Shown piece by piece: positions 42,311 to 50,706 of a stretch of DNA of 55,022 nucleotides (positions within the stretch are counted from its first letter, which is position 1; every line of letters begins with the position of its first letter). A model generated the notes under the pieces. The model worked only from the letters and a program-made list of their open reading frames with translations. It did not search any database and was not told where the DNA came from. The position numbers and the translations under genes were made by a program. Origin of the DNA: an uncultured Pelagibacteraceae bacterium (GTDB taxonomy: Bacteria > Pseudomonadota > Alphaproteobacteria > Pelagibacterales > Pelagibacteraceae); contig CACCRN010000007.1 of assembly GCA_902548405.1 (NCBI GenBank), forward strand, positions 1 to 55,022, given 5' to 3'.

Positions 42311-43213
42311 ATGCAAGTAGGTATAGACGTTGGTGCAACAAAGATAGAGAGTGTTGTACTTGAAGAAGATGGTCAAGAAAAACATAGATCTAGAATATCA
42401 TGTCCAAAGAATTATACCCAAATTATCACCGCAATAAAGGATATTCATAAAAAATTAGAAGAAGAGTTTAATCAAGAGCTTCCAATTGGAGTTTGTCATC
42501 CAGGAGTTCACTCTCCTCAAACAGGATTAGTTAAAAACGTTCCCAACATCAGTTGGTTAGAAAAAAAACCTTTTCAAAGTGATTTACGTAAAGCATTAGG
42601 TAAAGAAGTGTTTTGTGAGAATGATGCAAATTGTTTTGCATTGTCAGAGGCTATAGATGGAGCAGGGAAACATTATAAAATTGTTTATGGAATTATTTTA
42701 GGATCTGGAGTTGGAGGTGGTTTGGTAATTGATAAAAAAATTGTAAGTGGTCCCAATGGTGTTGCAGGAGAATGGGGTCATAATCAAATTCCTTATTTCG
42801 CTGCAAAGAAAGAAAATTTCGACTCGAGCAATCCAAGAGAAGCAGAGATTGAGAGTTTTTTATCTGGCTTAGGTTTGGCGAAAAGATTTAAAAAACTTTA
42901 TGGAAAAAATTTAAAAACAAATGAAATTTTTGAATTAAACAGACAACATGATTTAGATGCTGAAAAGTTTATAGACGATTTTAAATTAAATTTAGCAATG
43001 TCACTTTCAAGTATAATAAATATTTTAGATCCTGATGCTTTTGTTTTTGGGGGTGGCGTTTCAAATGAAATTGATTTTTTACATGAAATAGATTCATTAG
43101 TAAGAAAATTTGTTACTGGAAGAGAATACGAAGGTGTTTTTTTAAAACCAAGATACGGTGATGCGAGTGGCGTTAGAGGTGCTGCAAGATTAGGAAGAAG
43201 CGCGACATATTAG
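42311..43213 (+). CDS. ROK-family sugar kinase lacking the zinc-finger cysteines
   Basis: A 300-residue ROK kinase. The ATP motif IDVGATKIESVVLE lies at 5-18, the catalytic aspartate is D105 in CENDANCFALSE, GIILGSGVGGGLVI follows, and the EWGHNQIP motif holds the conserved histidine (H157). The usual CxCGxxGCxExxxSG zinc-binding loop is replaced by a cysteine-free NPREAEIESFLSG segment. Typical ROK enzymes phosphorylate glucose, fructose, N-acetylglucosamine or N-acetylmannosamine. It is cotranscribed with the SDR upstream. Confidence 0.88.
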   Translation: MQVGIDVGATKIESVVLEEDGQEKHRSRISCPKNYTQIITAIKDIHKKLEEEFNQELPIGVCHPGVHSPQTGLVKNVPNISWLEKKPFQSDLRKALGKEVFCENDANCFALSEAIDGAGKHYKIVYGIILGSGVGGGLVIDKKIVSGPNGVAGEWGHNQIPYFAAKKENFDSSNPREAEIESFLSGLGLAKRFKKLYGKNLKTNEIFELNRQHDLDAEKFIDDFKLNLAMSLSSIINILDPDAFVFGGGVSNEIDFLHEIDSLVRKFVTGREYEGVFLKPRYGDASGVRGAARLGRSATY

Positions 43214-43220
43214 TTTTAAA

Positions 43221-43250
43221 TTTAAATTTAGAAAAATTCTAAAATTTAAA
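43221..43250 (+). terminator. AT-rich hairpin after the ROK kinase
   Basis: TTTAAATTTAGAA can pair with TTCTAAAATTTAAA across a 3-base loop, with one bulged base, 8 bp after the ROK stop. The stem is nearly all A-T and lacks a poly-T tail, so termination is uncertain. Confidence 0.35.
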
Positions 43251-43315
43251 GACAAGCAAAGAAGCGAAAAAAATTTAAAAAAAAAATTTCAATTAAAAGT
43301 TGTATCTATATTTTT

Positions 43316-43324
43316 TGTTATGAT
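43316..43324 (+). promoter_or_regulatory. candidate extended -10 promoter of the second sugar ABC operon
   Basis: TGTTATGAT (TGn plus TATGAT) resembles an extended -10 element about 70 bp before the binding-protein gene, in the longest gene-free stretch of the window (43214-43391). No good -35 box is seen. The rest of this stretch is A-rich and holds only the hairpin above and the ribosome site AAGGGAGA. Confidence 0.3.
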
Positions 43325-43391
43325 CTTTACTCAAAGTGGGTATATTTGATTTTTAAATTAATTTAAAAAACATAAAAAAAAGGGAGAAATA

Positions 43392-44297
43392 ATGAAAAAA
43401 CTTATACTTTCGATTGCAGCTCTTGCATTATTTGCAACTTCTGCGTTCGCTGAAAGATATGTCATGATTACTCATGGTGAAGGAAAAGATCCTTTTTGGC
43501 CAGTAGTTCAAAAAGGTGGTGAGGATGCAGCTAGAGCAATCGGTGCTGACTTCGAATATATCTACAACCCTTCTGCTGATATGGCTGATATGGCAAGCTC
43601 AATTCAAGCTGCTGCAGCTACTCAACCAGATGGTATGGTAATTTCTTTACCGGATCCAGATGCATTAGGCCCAGCTATTAAAGCTGCTGTTGCTGCTGGT
43701 GTTCCAGTAATTACAATGAACTCTGGTTTAGAGTCATCTGCTAGCCTAGGTGCTTTAATGCACGTTGGTCAGCCAGAATTACTTGCTGGACAAAAAGCTG
43801 GTGAAAGAGCAAAAGCTGAAGGTGCTTCTAAAGCACTTTGTATGATTCAAGAAGCATACAACACAGCTCTTGTAGACAGATGTGAAGGTTACGGTTCAGC
43901 TGTTCCTATGCAAATGACTGATACTACATCTGACCCTGCAACTATTCAAACTAGAGCAACTGCTGCTTTACAAGCTAACAGTGATATCGATGCGATCCTT
44001 TCAGTAGGACCACACGTGTGTGAAGCTGTTGATAAAGCTTTAGCTGATCTAGGTATGACAGTACACCACTCTTGCTTCGACTTAAGTCCTGCAGTTATGG
44101 ATTTAATCGGATCTGGAAGAGTTGCTTTCACTATCGATCAACAACAAAGATTACAAGGTTATATGCCAGTTATCGTATTACACTTGTACAATAACAGTGC
44201 TGGACTTTTACCAGGAGCTAACATCCCATCAGGACCTGGCTTCGTTGACAAGTCTAACGCTTCTTCAGTTGCTGCTTTAGCAGGTATTGATAGATAG
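43392..44297 (+). CDS. periplasmic sugar-binding protein of the second ABC importer
   Basis: A 301-residue type I periplasmic binding protein with a compact signal peptide (1-20, cleaving after FAERY region at SAFA). Visible family blocks are GKDPFWPVVQKGGEDAARAIG, MVISLPDPDALGPAIKAAVAAGVPVITMNSG, VGQPELLAGQKAGERAKAEG and FTIDQQQRLQGYMPV, all typical of ribose/galactose-class proteins. Ribosome site AAAAGGGAGA is strong. Codon use is visibly more GC-rich than in neighbouring genes, as expected for a highly expressed protein. The sugar is unknown. Confidence 0.92.
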   Translation: MKKLILSIAALALFATSAFAERYVMITHGEGKDPFWPVVQKGGEDAARAIGADFEYIYNPSADMADMASSIQAAAATQPDGMVISLPDPDALGPAIKAAVAAGVPVITMNSGLESSASLGALMHVGQPELLAGQKAGERAKAEGASKALCMIQEAYNTALVDRCEGYGSAVPMQMTDTTSDPATIQTRATAALQANSDIDAILSVGPHVCEAVDKALADLGMTVHHSCFDLSPAVMDLIGSGRVAFTIDQQQRLQGYMPVIVLHLYNNSAGLLPGANIPSGPGFVDKSNASSVAALAGIDR

Positions 44298-44310
44298 TCT
44301 GTAATAATTT

Positions 44311-44344
44311 AAAGGGTCGATTATTCAATCGGCCCTTTTTTTTT
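44311..44344 (+). terminator. intrinsic terminator between binding protein and permease genes
   Basis: AAAGGGTCGATT pairs with AATCGGCCCTTT (one G-U pair) across the loop ATTC, followed by a run of T to 44344. It lies 13 bp after the binding-protein stop. It is a good factor-independent terminator inside the operon, so the permease and ATPase would depend on read-through or on another promoter. Confidence 0.85.
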
Positions 44345-44373
44345 AACAAAATTAATAAGTCTTTAATTAATAA

Positions 44374-45969
44374 ATGAATACATCAACAACAAAAAAACCA
44401 AGACAAGAGTCAGACCGACAAGGTGAAAAAAAATGGTACTCTGCATTTATGTCTCGACCAGAAGTTGGACCTTTTGGAGTTATGGTTTTACTTTTTTGTA
44501 TGTTGGGATACTTTTCTATTCCAGAAGGGCAATTTTCTCTTAACCCTTTTTCTGGTGAAGGATTTAACGCTTTAGGAATTAGAAATAATTTTAGGGTAAT
44601 TGCACAATTAGGGATCGTTGCACTTGCTGCTGGAATGTTAATCATTGCAGGTGAATTTGATCTTTCTGTTGGTTCAATGATTGGTTTTGCTGGTGGTTGT
44701 ATGGCAATGATACTTAAATGGGGTTTTGCTGTTGTTATTCCTTACATATCTTTTGAAGGTGGTTTTCATTTTGAAGGATTTACATTATTTAAAATTCAAG
44801 ATGTATCTCCATTATTAGCAATATTAATTACATTATGTATGACATTATCTTTTGGATGGATACAAGGATGGATAATTGTTAAGAGTGGAATATCTTCTTT
44901 CATTGTTACATTAGGTGGACTTTTCTTCTTAAGAGGTTTAACTGAGGTATCATACAGAGCATTTAACAAAGCTCCTGATCAAACTGCTGGATCAACAACT
45001 GTTACAGATTTACCAGATATCAAAAACATTATAAATGTACCAGGTCATGGAGAAATGGAAAGAGACGCGGCTAAATCTTTGCCAAATGACCAATTATTAG
45101 AAATTCTTAGCACTGTGCCAGCTAGCACGGTTGCAAAATTAACTGAACGATTAACATATATTAACGAAAAAGTTGCAGCTTACAAAACTGCTATGAATGC
45201 TGAAAAGATGATTGCAACTTTAGAAAAATCATTAGCTGGGGCAAAAAAATCTGGTAATGACTCAATGGTTGAAATTTTGACAAAGAAAATTGAAGCTGGT
45301 GTTAATGTTCCTGAAGTTGCAGCAAAAGCGGTTACTGATATCGATATAGCAAAAGCTTACATTGACACCATAGTTACTGCAAGACCTGTGGCTAATTTCT
45401 TTGGTGGCGATATCATGGAACCAGTATTTAACTGGCTATATTATACTGTTGATTGGAACGTAAATAACTTTGGAAACATTTTTGCTAAAGGAATGTATTC
45501 TTGTTTAATGATCTGGGGACTAATTGCTTTTATTTGTTATTTAATTTTAAGTAAAACTCAAGCAGGTAACTGGATTTATTCAACTGGTGGAAATCTTAAT
45601 GCTGCAAAAGCTAATGGTGTGCCAACGAATAAAGTTAAGATTTCATTATTTATGTTTACAGCATTCTGCGCAACTATGTTTGCAGCTTGTCAGGTATTTG
45701 AAGTTAACACAGCAGATACAGCTAAAGGTAATTTAAAAGAGTTAGAAGCAATTGCTGCAGCGGTTATTGGTGGTGTTGTTTTAACTGGAGGTTTTGGAAC
45801 GATTGGTGGAATAATTCTAGGTACAATCATTTTCGGAATTGCAAAAGAAGCTTTCTTTTATATTCCTGGAATTGATGGATCGTTCTACAGAGTGTTCCTT
45901 GGAGCAGTTCTTGTTACTGCTGCCTTTACCAATGAGAATATACGAAAACGAATTATGGGAAATATCTAA
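44374..45969 (+). CDS. sugar ABC transporter permease with a large extra loop
   Basis: A 531-residue RbsC/XylH-type permease, much longer than the usual 320-360. The N-terminal half (35-200) carries AAGMLIIAGEFDLSVGSMIG and IVKSGISSFIVTLGGLFFLRGLTE; the C-terminal half (370-531) carries the coupling region IYSTGGNLNAAKANGVPTNK and EAIAAAVIGGVVLTGGFGTIGG. Between them, residues about 205-345 (44986-45408) form a polar, lysine- and alanine-rich, probably helical insertion. It is cotranscribed with the ATPase, whose start touches its stop. Confidence 0.9.
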   Translation: MNTSTTKKPRQESDRQGEKKWYSAFMSRPEVGPFGVMVLLFCMLGYFSIPEGQFSLNPFSGEGFNALGIRNNFRVIAQLGIVALAAGMLIIAGEFDLSVGSMIGFAGGCMAMILKWGFAVVIPYISFEGGFHFEGFTLFKIQDVSPLLAILITLCMTLSFGWIQGWIIVKSGISSFIVTLGGLFFLRGLTEVSYRAFNKAPDQTAGSTTVTDLPDIKNIINVPGHGEMERDAAKSLPNDQLLEILSTVPASTVAKLTERLTYINEKVAAYKTAMNAEKMIATLEKSLAGAKKSGNDSMVEILTKKIEAGVNVPEVAAKAVTDIDIAKAYIDTIVTARPVANFFGGDIMEPVFNWLYYTVDWNVNNFGNIFAKGMYSCLMIWGLIAFICYLILSKTQAGNWIYSTGGNLNAAKANGVPTNKVKISLFMFTAFCATMFAACQVFEVNTADTAKGNLKELEAIAAAVIGGVVLTGGFGTIGGIILGTIIFGIAKEAFFYIPGIDGSFYRVFLGAVLVTAAFTNENIRKRIMGNI

Positions 45970-46748
45970 TGGATAAAAAACCATTAATTGAAATAAAAAA
46001 TTTAGTAAAAAAATTTGGAGCATTCACTGCTTTAAATGGTGTTTCATTAGATGTTTATCCAGGTGAAGTTCACGCATTATTAGGTGATAATGGAGCTGGA
46101 AAATCAACTTTGATCAAAGTGTTATCTGGTGTTCATCCTATGACAAGTGGAGAAATAAAAGTAGATGGAGAAAATGTTAACTTTACTTCACCACGTCAAG
46201 CATCTGATGCAGGAATTGGTACAGTTTATCAAGATTTAGCACTTAATGCTTTAACATCAGTAACGAGAAATTTTTTTCTTGGACGTGAATTAATAAAAGG
46301 TCCTGCTGGATTTGGTTTAATGCAAATGGATGAAATGGATAGAATAACAATAGAGGAAATGTCTAAAATTGGAATTAATATTGCAAACCCTAATCAGCCA
46401 GTTGGAACAATGTCAGGTGGACAAAGACAAACATTGGCAATTGCAAGAGCAATTTACTTTGGTGCAAAGATATTGATATTAGATGAACCTACATCTGCGT
46501 TAGGTCAAAAGCAGCAAATGGAAGTTTTAAAGACAATTAAAAAAGTTCAAAATTTAGGAAACATCGCAATTATACTTATCACACACAATGAAATTCATGC
46601 GCGTCTTATAGCTGATCGATTTACTTTTTTAAGTTTAGGAGAAGTAATTGGTTCAGGATTGTCTTCCGAACTAGGTAATGAAGATGTGAAAAGATTGATG
46701 GCAGGTGGTGCTAAAATTGGCGATCTAGCTAAAGAATTAGAATTATAA
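45969..46748 (+). CDS. sugar ABC transporter ATPase (single domain)
   Basis: A 259-residue ABC ATPase: Walker A GDNGAGKSTL near residues 40-49, signature MSGGQRQTLAIARA near 149-162, Walker B ILILDEPTSAL near 169-179, and switch histidine in LITHNEIH. Like FrcA it has one nucleotide-binding domain, so it must act as a dimer. Its sequence is similar to the ATPase at 32.4 kb, suggesting related importers. It is coupled to the permease before and the SDR after (TAATG overlap). Confidence 0.93.
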   Translation: MDKKPLIEIKNLVKKFGAFTALNGVSLDVYPGEVHALLGDNGAGKSTLIKVLSGVHPMTSGEIKVDGENVNFTSPRQASDAGIGTVYQDLALNALTSVTRNFFLGRELIKGPAGFGLMQMDEMDRITIEEMSKIGINIANPNQPVGTMSGGQRQTLAIARAIYFGAKILILDEPTSALGQKQQMEVLKTIKKVQNLGNIAIILITHNEIHARLIADRFTFLSLGEVIGSGLSSELGNEDVKRLMAGGAKIGDLAKELEL

Positions 46749-47509
46749 TGAAAGTAAAATATTACGATTTAGAAAACAAAAGAGTGTTTGTTACAGGCGG
46801 AGGATCTGGAATTGGGGCTTCAATTGTTGAACATTTTTGTGAACAAGGTTCAGAAGTTTACTTTATAGATATTAATGTATCAGAGTCTGAAAAGTTAATT
46901 GAAGATATAAAAAGCAAAAAATACTCAATACCAACTTTTATCGAATGTGACTTGTTAAATATAAAACAACTTCAAAAGACAATTGCTGACATTATTGATC
47001 AAAAAGGCCCAATTGATATTTTAATCAATAACGCCGCTAATGACACAAGACATAAAATTGATGATGTTACAGAAGAGTACTGGAATGAGAGAATGAATGT
47101 AAACCTAAGACATTATTTTTTCACAGTTCAATCAGTTAAAAAATCAATGATTGAAAATAAAGGCGGTGTAATTGTTAATATGGGATCTACTTCATGGATG
47201 GTTGGACAAGGTGGAATGGCTGCTTATACAGCGGCTAAATCTGGGGTAGTTGGTTTAACTAGATCATTTGCAAGAGATTTAGGAGAATTTAATATTAGAG
47301 TTAATTCAGTAGTACCAGGATGGGTATTAACACAAAGACAAATCGATCTTTGGTTAAATGAAGAATCTGAAAAAGATTTGATGAAAAACCAATGTTTAAA
47401 AGCGAGATTGTTACCGCATGAACTTGCTCAAGCAGTATTGTTTTTTTCATCAGAGCAATCAGGTGGATGCACAAATCAATCTTACATTGTTGATAAAGGC
47501 TGGTTGTAA
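46748..47509 (+). CDS. sugar-type SDR dehydrogenase, paralogue of the one at 36.7 kb
   Basis: A 253-residue SDR of exactly the same length as its paralogue, with matching landmarks throughout: GGGSGIGASIVEHFCEQG (17-34), NNAANDTRH near 92-100, NLRHYFFTVQSVKKSMI, MGSTSWMVG, catalytic AYTAAKSGV near 159-167, and CTNQSYIVDKGWL at the end. It is probably an aldose 1-dehydrogenase type enzyme acting on the sugar imported by this ABC system. It is followed by aldose 1-epimerase 8 bp later, which would supply the right anomer. Confidence 0.9.
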   Translation: MKVKYYDLENKRVFVTGGGSGIGASIVEHFCEQGSEVYFIDINVSESEKLIEDIKSKKYSIPTFIECDLLNIKQLQKTIADIIDQKGPIDILINNAANDTRHKIDDVTEEYWNERMNVNLRHYFFTVQSVKKSMIENKGGVIVNMGSTSWMVGQGGMAAYTAAKSGVVGLTRSFARDLGEFNIRVNSVVPGWVLTQRQIDLWLNEESEKDLMKNQCLKARLLPHELAQAVLFFSSEQSGGCTNQSYIVDKGWL

Positions 47510-47517
47510 TAGGCTTT

Positions 47518-48501
47518 GTGAAAGTACAAAGTTCGACGATAGAAAATAAATATTTAAGAATTAAATCAATTAACATCGGTGCATGTCTGTATGAGGTTTT
47601 TGATAAGCAAAAGAAAATTAACTTAATCTTAAATCTAGGTTCTATAAAAAATTACAGCAGTAAAAATTTTTATGTAGGTGCTACTTGCGGTAGGTATGCA
47701 GGAAGAATATCAAATTCAAAATTTAAGATTAAAAATAAAACTTTCAAACTTGATGGTAATGAGGGAAGAAATACTCTCCATGGAGGAAAAATTGGATTTG
47801 ATAGATTGGAATGGAAAATTAAACATCATTCAAAAACTAAAATTATTTATCAATTATTATCTAAAAATTTAGACCAAGGTTTTCCAGGGGACTTAAATTC
47901 AGAGTGTATTTTTGAAATTAAAAATAAAAGCTTATTTATTAAATACCAATATAAATCAAATCAATTTACTCACGCCAGTTTAACTAATCATAGTTATTGG
48001 AATTTAAATAAAAATAAAAAAGAGACAATTTTTAATCATGATTTAAAAATAAATTCAGAAAAATATCTTGAAGTAAACAATAAACTAATCCCAACTGGAA
48101 AATTTAAAAAAGTTAATAATACTATTAATGATTTCAATAAATTTAAAAATATTGGAGAAAAAATAGATATTATAAAAAACAAATACACAAAAAAATCATC
48201 CAACAAAATAAATGTATTAGGATTTGATTTAACATTTTGTGTTAAAAAAAATTCTAAAAATTATTTAGCTTCTTTAAAAAATAAAAAAACTAATATCCAA
48301 TTAGACTTTTATTCAAATCTTCCTGGAGTACAGCTCTATACTAGCCAAGGTTTGAGATATAAAAATAAACTTGCTCCTTACCAGGGTGTTTGTTTAGAAA
48401 CCCAACACTATCCAGATGCACCTAATAATAAAAATTTTCCAAGCACTTTAATTAAACCTAAAAAACTTTATAAGTACTTTACAAAAATAAATATTTCATA
48501 A
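47518..48501 (+). CDS. galM: aldose 1-epimerase (GalM-like)
   Basis: A 327-residue galactose-mutarotase-fold protein. Diagnostic blocks are GATCGRYAGRISNSKF near residues 53-68, LDGNEGRNTLHGGKIGFDRLEW near 78-99 with a catalytic histidine, THASLTNHSYWNLN near 152-165 with the second histidine, and CLETQHYPDAPN near 300-311 with the catalytic glutamate. It interconverts sugar anomers. The start is GTG at 47518. Lysine/asparagine content is very high. It lies between an SDR sugar dehydrogenase and a Gfo/Idh gene. Confidence 0.92.
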   Translation: MKVQSSTIENKYLRIKSINIGACLYEVFDKQKKINLILNLGSIKNYSSKNFYVGATCGRYAGRISNSKFKIKNKTFKLDGNEGRNTLHGGKIGFDRLEWKIKHHSKTKIIYQLLSKNLDQGFPGDLNSECIFEIKNKSLFIKYQYKSNQFTHASLTNHSYWNLNKNKKETIFNHDLKINSEKYLEVNNKLIPTGKFKKVNNTINDFNKFKNIGEKIDIIKNKYTKKSSNKINVLGFDLTFCVKKNSKNYLASLKNKKTNIQLDFYSNLPGVQLYTSQGLRYKNKLAPYQGVCLETQHYPDAPNNKNFPSTLIKPKKLYKYFTKINIS

Positions 48502-48502
48502 A

Positions 48503-49540
48503 ATGAATAGAAAAATAAACATATCAATTGTTGGGACTGGTTTAATGGGATTGCAGCACATAAAGGCAATCTCAAAATCTAAAAAAGCAAACCTTCATTC
48601 GATAGTAGACATTAGTAATAATGCTAAAAATTTATCAAAAAAATATAAAATCCCATTGTATTCAAATGTAGACGAACTTTTAAACTCACAGAATTTAGAT
48701 GCCGTAATTGTAGCTACTCCAAATCAACTTCATGAAAAACATACAGTCAGTTTCTTAAAGAAAAAAATTCCAGTATTATTAGAAAAACCTATTTCAGATA
48801 ATATTAATTCAGCTAAAAAAATTATTAGTAGCGCAAATAAAAATAAAACACCGTTATTAATCGGGTATCACAGAAGACACAACTCAATTGTATCAAAGGT
48901 AAAAGAATTAATCGATAAAGGTAAATTAGGAAACATCGTTTCAGCAAATGTTTTGTGTTGGCTTTATAAACACAAAGCTTATTACAAAGAAAAATGGAGA
49001 ATTAGTAAAGGAGGAGGGCCTTTAGGAATTAATTTAGTCCATGATATCGATATGATTTGCTACCTACTTGGATCTATTAAATATGTTCAAGCATTTACAA
49101 CCAATAAAACTAGAAAATTTGCAGTTGAAGATACAGCAACAATTAGCTTAATTTTTAATTCAGGTGCACTTTGTACTTTAAATTTATCAGATACAATTGT
49201 TGCTCCATGGAGTTATGAATTAACTGCAGGAGAAAATCCTGCTTATCCAATAACCAATCAATCTGCATATATGATCGGTGGTACCAAAGGATCATTGCAA
49301 TTTCCTAATTTAAAATATTGGTTCTATAAAAAGGAGAGAAGTTGGTGGAATAAGATATTTGTTAATGAAGATAAAAACAAAAAAGACGACAGTACTTTAG
49401 TAAACCAAATTGATCATTTTGCTGATGTTGTTTCTAAAAAAGTTAAGCCAAAAGTTAATGGTAATGATGGTTTGATCTCTCTTAAGATTTTTGCTGCAAT
49501 AACCAAAAGTGCAAAAACTGGTAAGAAGGTTAAGATTTAA
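48503..49540 (+). CDS. Gfo/Idh/MocA-family oxidoreductase
   Basis: A 345-residue dehydrogenase. SIVGTGLMGLQHIKA near residues 8-22 is the Rossmann motif, LLEKPISDN near 92-100 holds the catalytic lysine, and GGGPLGINLVHDIDMICYL near 168-186 holds the usual aspartate/histidine region (NLVHDID). It follows galM by 1 bp, and its stop shares TTAA with the convergent tartrate-dehydrogenase-like gene. It probably oxidises a sugar or cyclitol. Confidence 0.88.
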   Translation: MNRKINISIVGTGLMGLQHIKAISKSKKANLHSIVDISNNAKNLSKKYKIPLYSNVDELLNSQNLDAVIVATPNQLHEKHTVSFLKKKIPVLLEKPISDNINSAKKIISSANKNKTPLLIGYHRRHNSIVSKVKELIDKGKLGNIVSANVLCWLYKHKAYYKEKWRISKGGGPLGINLVHDIDMICYLLGSIKYVQAFTTNKTRKFAVEDTATISLIFNSGALCTLNLSDTIVAPWSYELTAGENPAYPITNQSAYMIGGTKGSLQFPNLKYWFYKKERSWWNKIFVNEDKNKKDDSTLVNQIDHFADVVSKKVKPKVNGNDGLISLKIFAAITKSAKTGKKVKI

Positions 49541-50601
49541 AGATTAGATAATATTGAATTAGAACATTTTAAGGTATCAGCATCTCCACCTAAGTCTTTA
49601 GTTCTGTTTTCTTTTTCGCTTAAAGATTTTTCAATAGCTTCAACAATTGAATTAGAGGCTTCTTTTTCTCCTAAATAATCTAACATCATTGCACCAGACC
49701 AAATTTGTCCTACAGGATTAGCAATACCTTTTCCTGCAATATCAGGCGCTGAACCATGAACTGGTTCAAATAAAGATGGAAATTTATTTTCAGGATTAAT
49801 GTTTCCTGATGGAGCAATTCCAATAGTTCCAGTGCAAGCAGGTCCTAAGTCTGAAAGAATGTCTCCAAATAAATTAGATGCGACAACAACATCGAACCAT
49901 TCAGGATTTAGCACAAATCTAGCAACCAAAATATCAATATGATATTGATCTGTTTCAATATCAGGATAATTTTCTTTCATTGCATTAAAACGTTCATCCC
50001 AAAACGGCATAGTAATTGAAATACCATTTGATTTTGTTGCATTGGTTAATTTTTTTCTTTTTCTTTGTTTTGCTAATTCAAAAGCAAATTTTTGAACCCT
50101 ATCTACTCCATGCGCAGACATGATAGTTTCCTGAATAGCTATTTCTCTATCAGTATTTTTAAACATCCTTCCACCAACAGAAGAGTATTCGCCTTCAGTA
50201 TTTTCTCTAACAATTAACATATCAATGTCACCTGGTTTTTTATTTGCTAAAGGAGGATTTATTCCAGGAAATAATTTTACTGGTCTAAGATTAATATATT
50301 GATCAAACTCTCTTCTGAACTGAAGTAAGGATCCCCATAAAGATATATGATCTGGAACTTGATCTGGCATTCCAACTGCGCCAAAGAATATTGCATCATG
50401 TTTTCCTAATTTTTCCTTCCAATCATCTGGAAGCATTTTTCCATGATTTTCATAATAATCACATGAAGCAAAATCATATTCTGTAAAATTTATTTTGAAT
50501 TGATGTTTTTCAGCAGCGTCTTTTAATACTTTTAAGCCTTCAGGAACTACTTCTTTTCCTATTCCATCTCCTGCTATTGATGCAATGTTATATTCTTTCA
50601 T
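49537..50601 (-). CDS. tartrate dehydrogenase/D-malate dehydrogenase-type beta-decarboxylating enzyme
   Basis: About 354 residues of the isocitrate/isopropylmalate dehydrogenase family. Visible are IAGDGIGKEVVPEG near the start, FFGAVGMPDQVPDHISLWG, the substrate-arginine block LLQFRREFDQYINLRPVKLF, IVRENTEGEYSSVGGRMF, NLFGDILSDLGPACTGTIG with metal aspartates, and LFEPVHGSAPDIAGKG for NAD. These features match TtuC/DmlA more than LeuB. I prefer the ATG at 50601 over a GTG nine codons upstream. It oxidatively decarboxylates tartrate or D-malate. Confidence 0.9.
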   Translation of the reverse strand: MKEYNIASIAGDGIGKEVVPEGLKVLKDAAEKHQFKINFTEYDFASCDYYENHGKMLPDDWKEKLGKHDAIFFGAVGMPDQVPDHISLWGSLLQFRREFDQYINLRPVKLFPGINPPLANKKPGDIDMLIVRENTEGEYSSVGGRMFKNTDREIAIQETIMSAHGVDRVQKFAFELAKQRKRKKLTNATKSNGISITMPFWDERFNAMKENYPDIETDQYHIDILVARFVLNPEWFDVVVASNLFGDILSDLGPACTGTIGIAPSGNINPENKFPSLFEPVHGSAPDIAGKGIANPVGQIWSGAMMLDYLGEKEASNSIVEAIEKSLSEKENRTKDLGGDADTLKCSNSILSNL

Positions 50602-50706
50602 AGGTTGATTTTTATACTTCAAAAACACTTTAATTTATAATGTTAAATTATTTTTAAAGTCATAAACCTTCATTGTTTTGACATATTTTATTTGTTAGTT
50701 TTGATT

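Noticed and set aside
50676..50706. A TTGACA box upstream of the pentapeptide-repeat gene
   Set aside because: The corresponding -10 position reads TTGATT and overlaps the start codon region, so it is not convincing.
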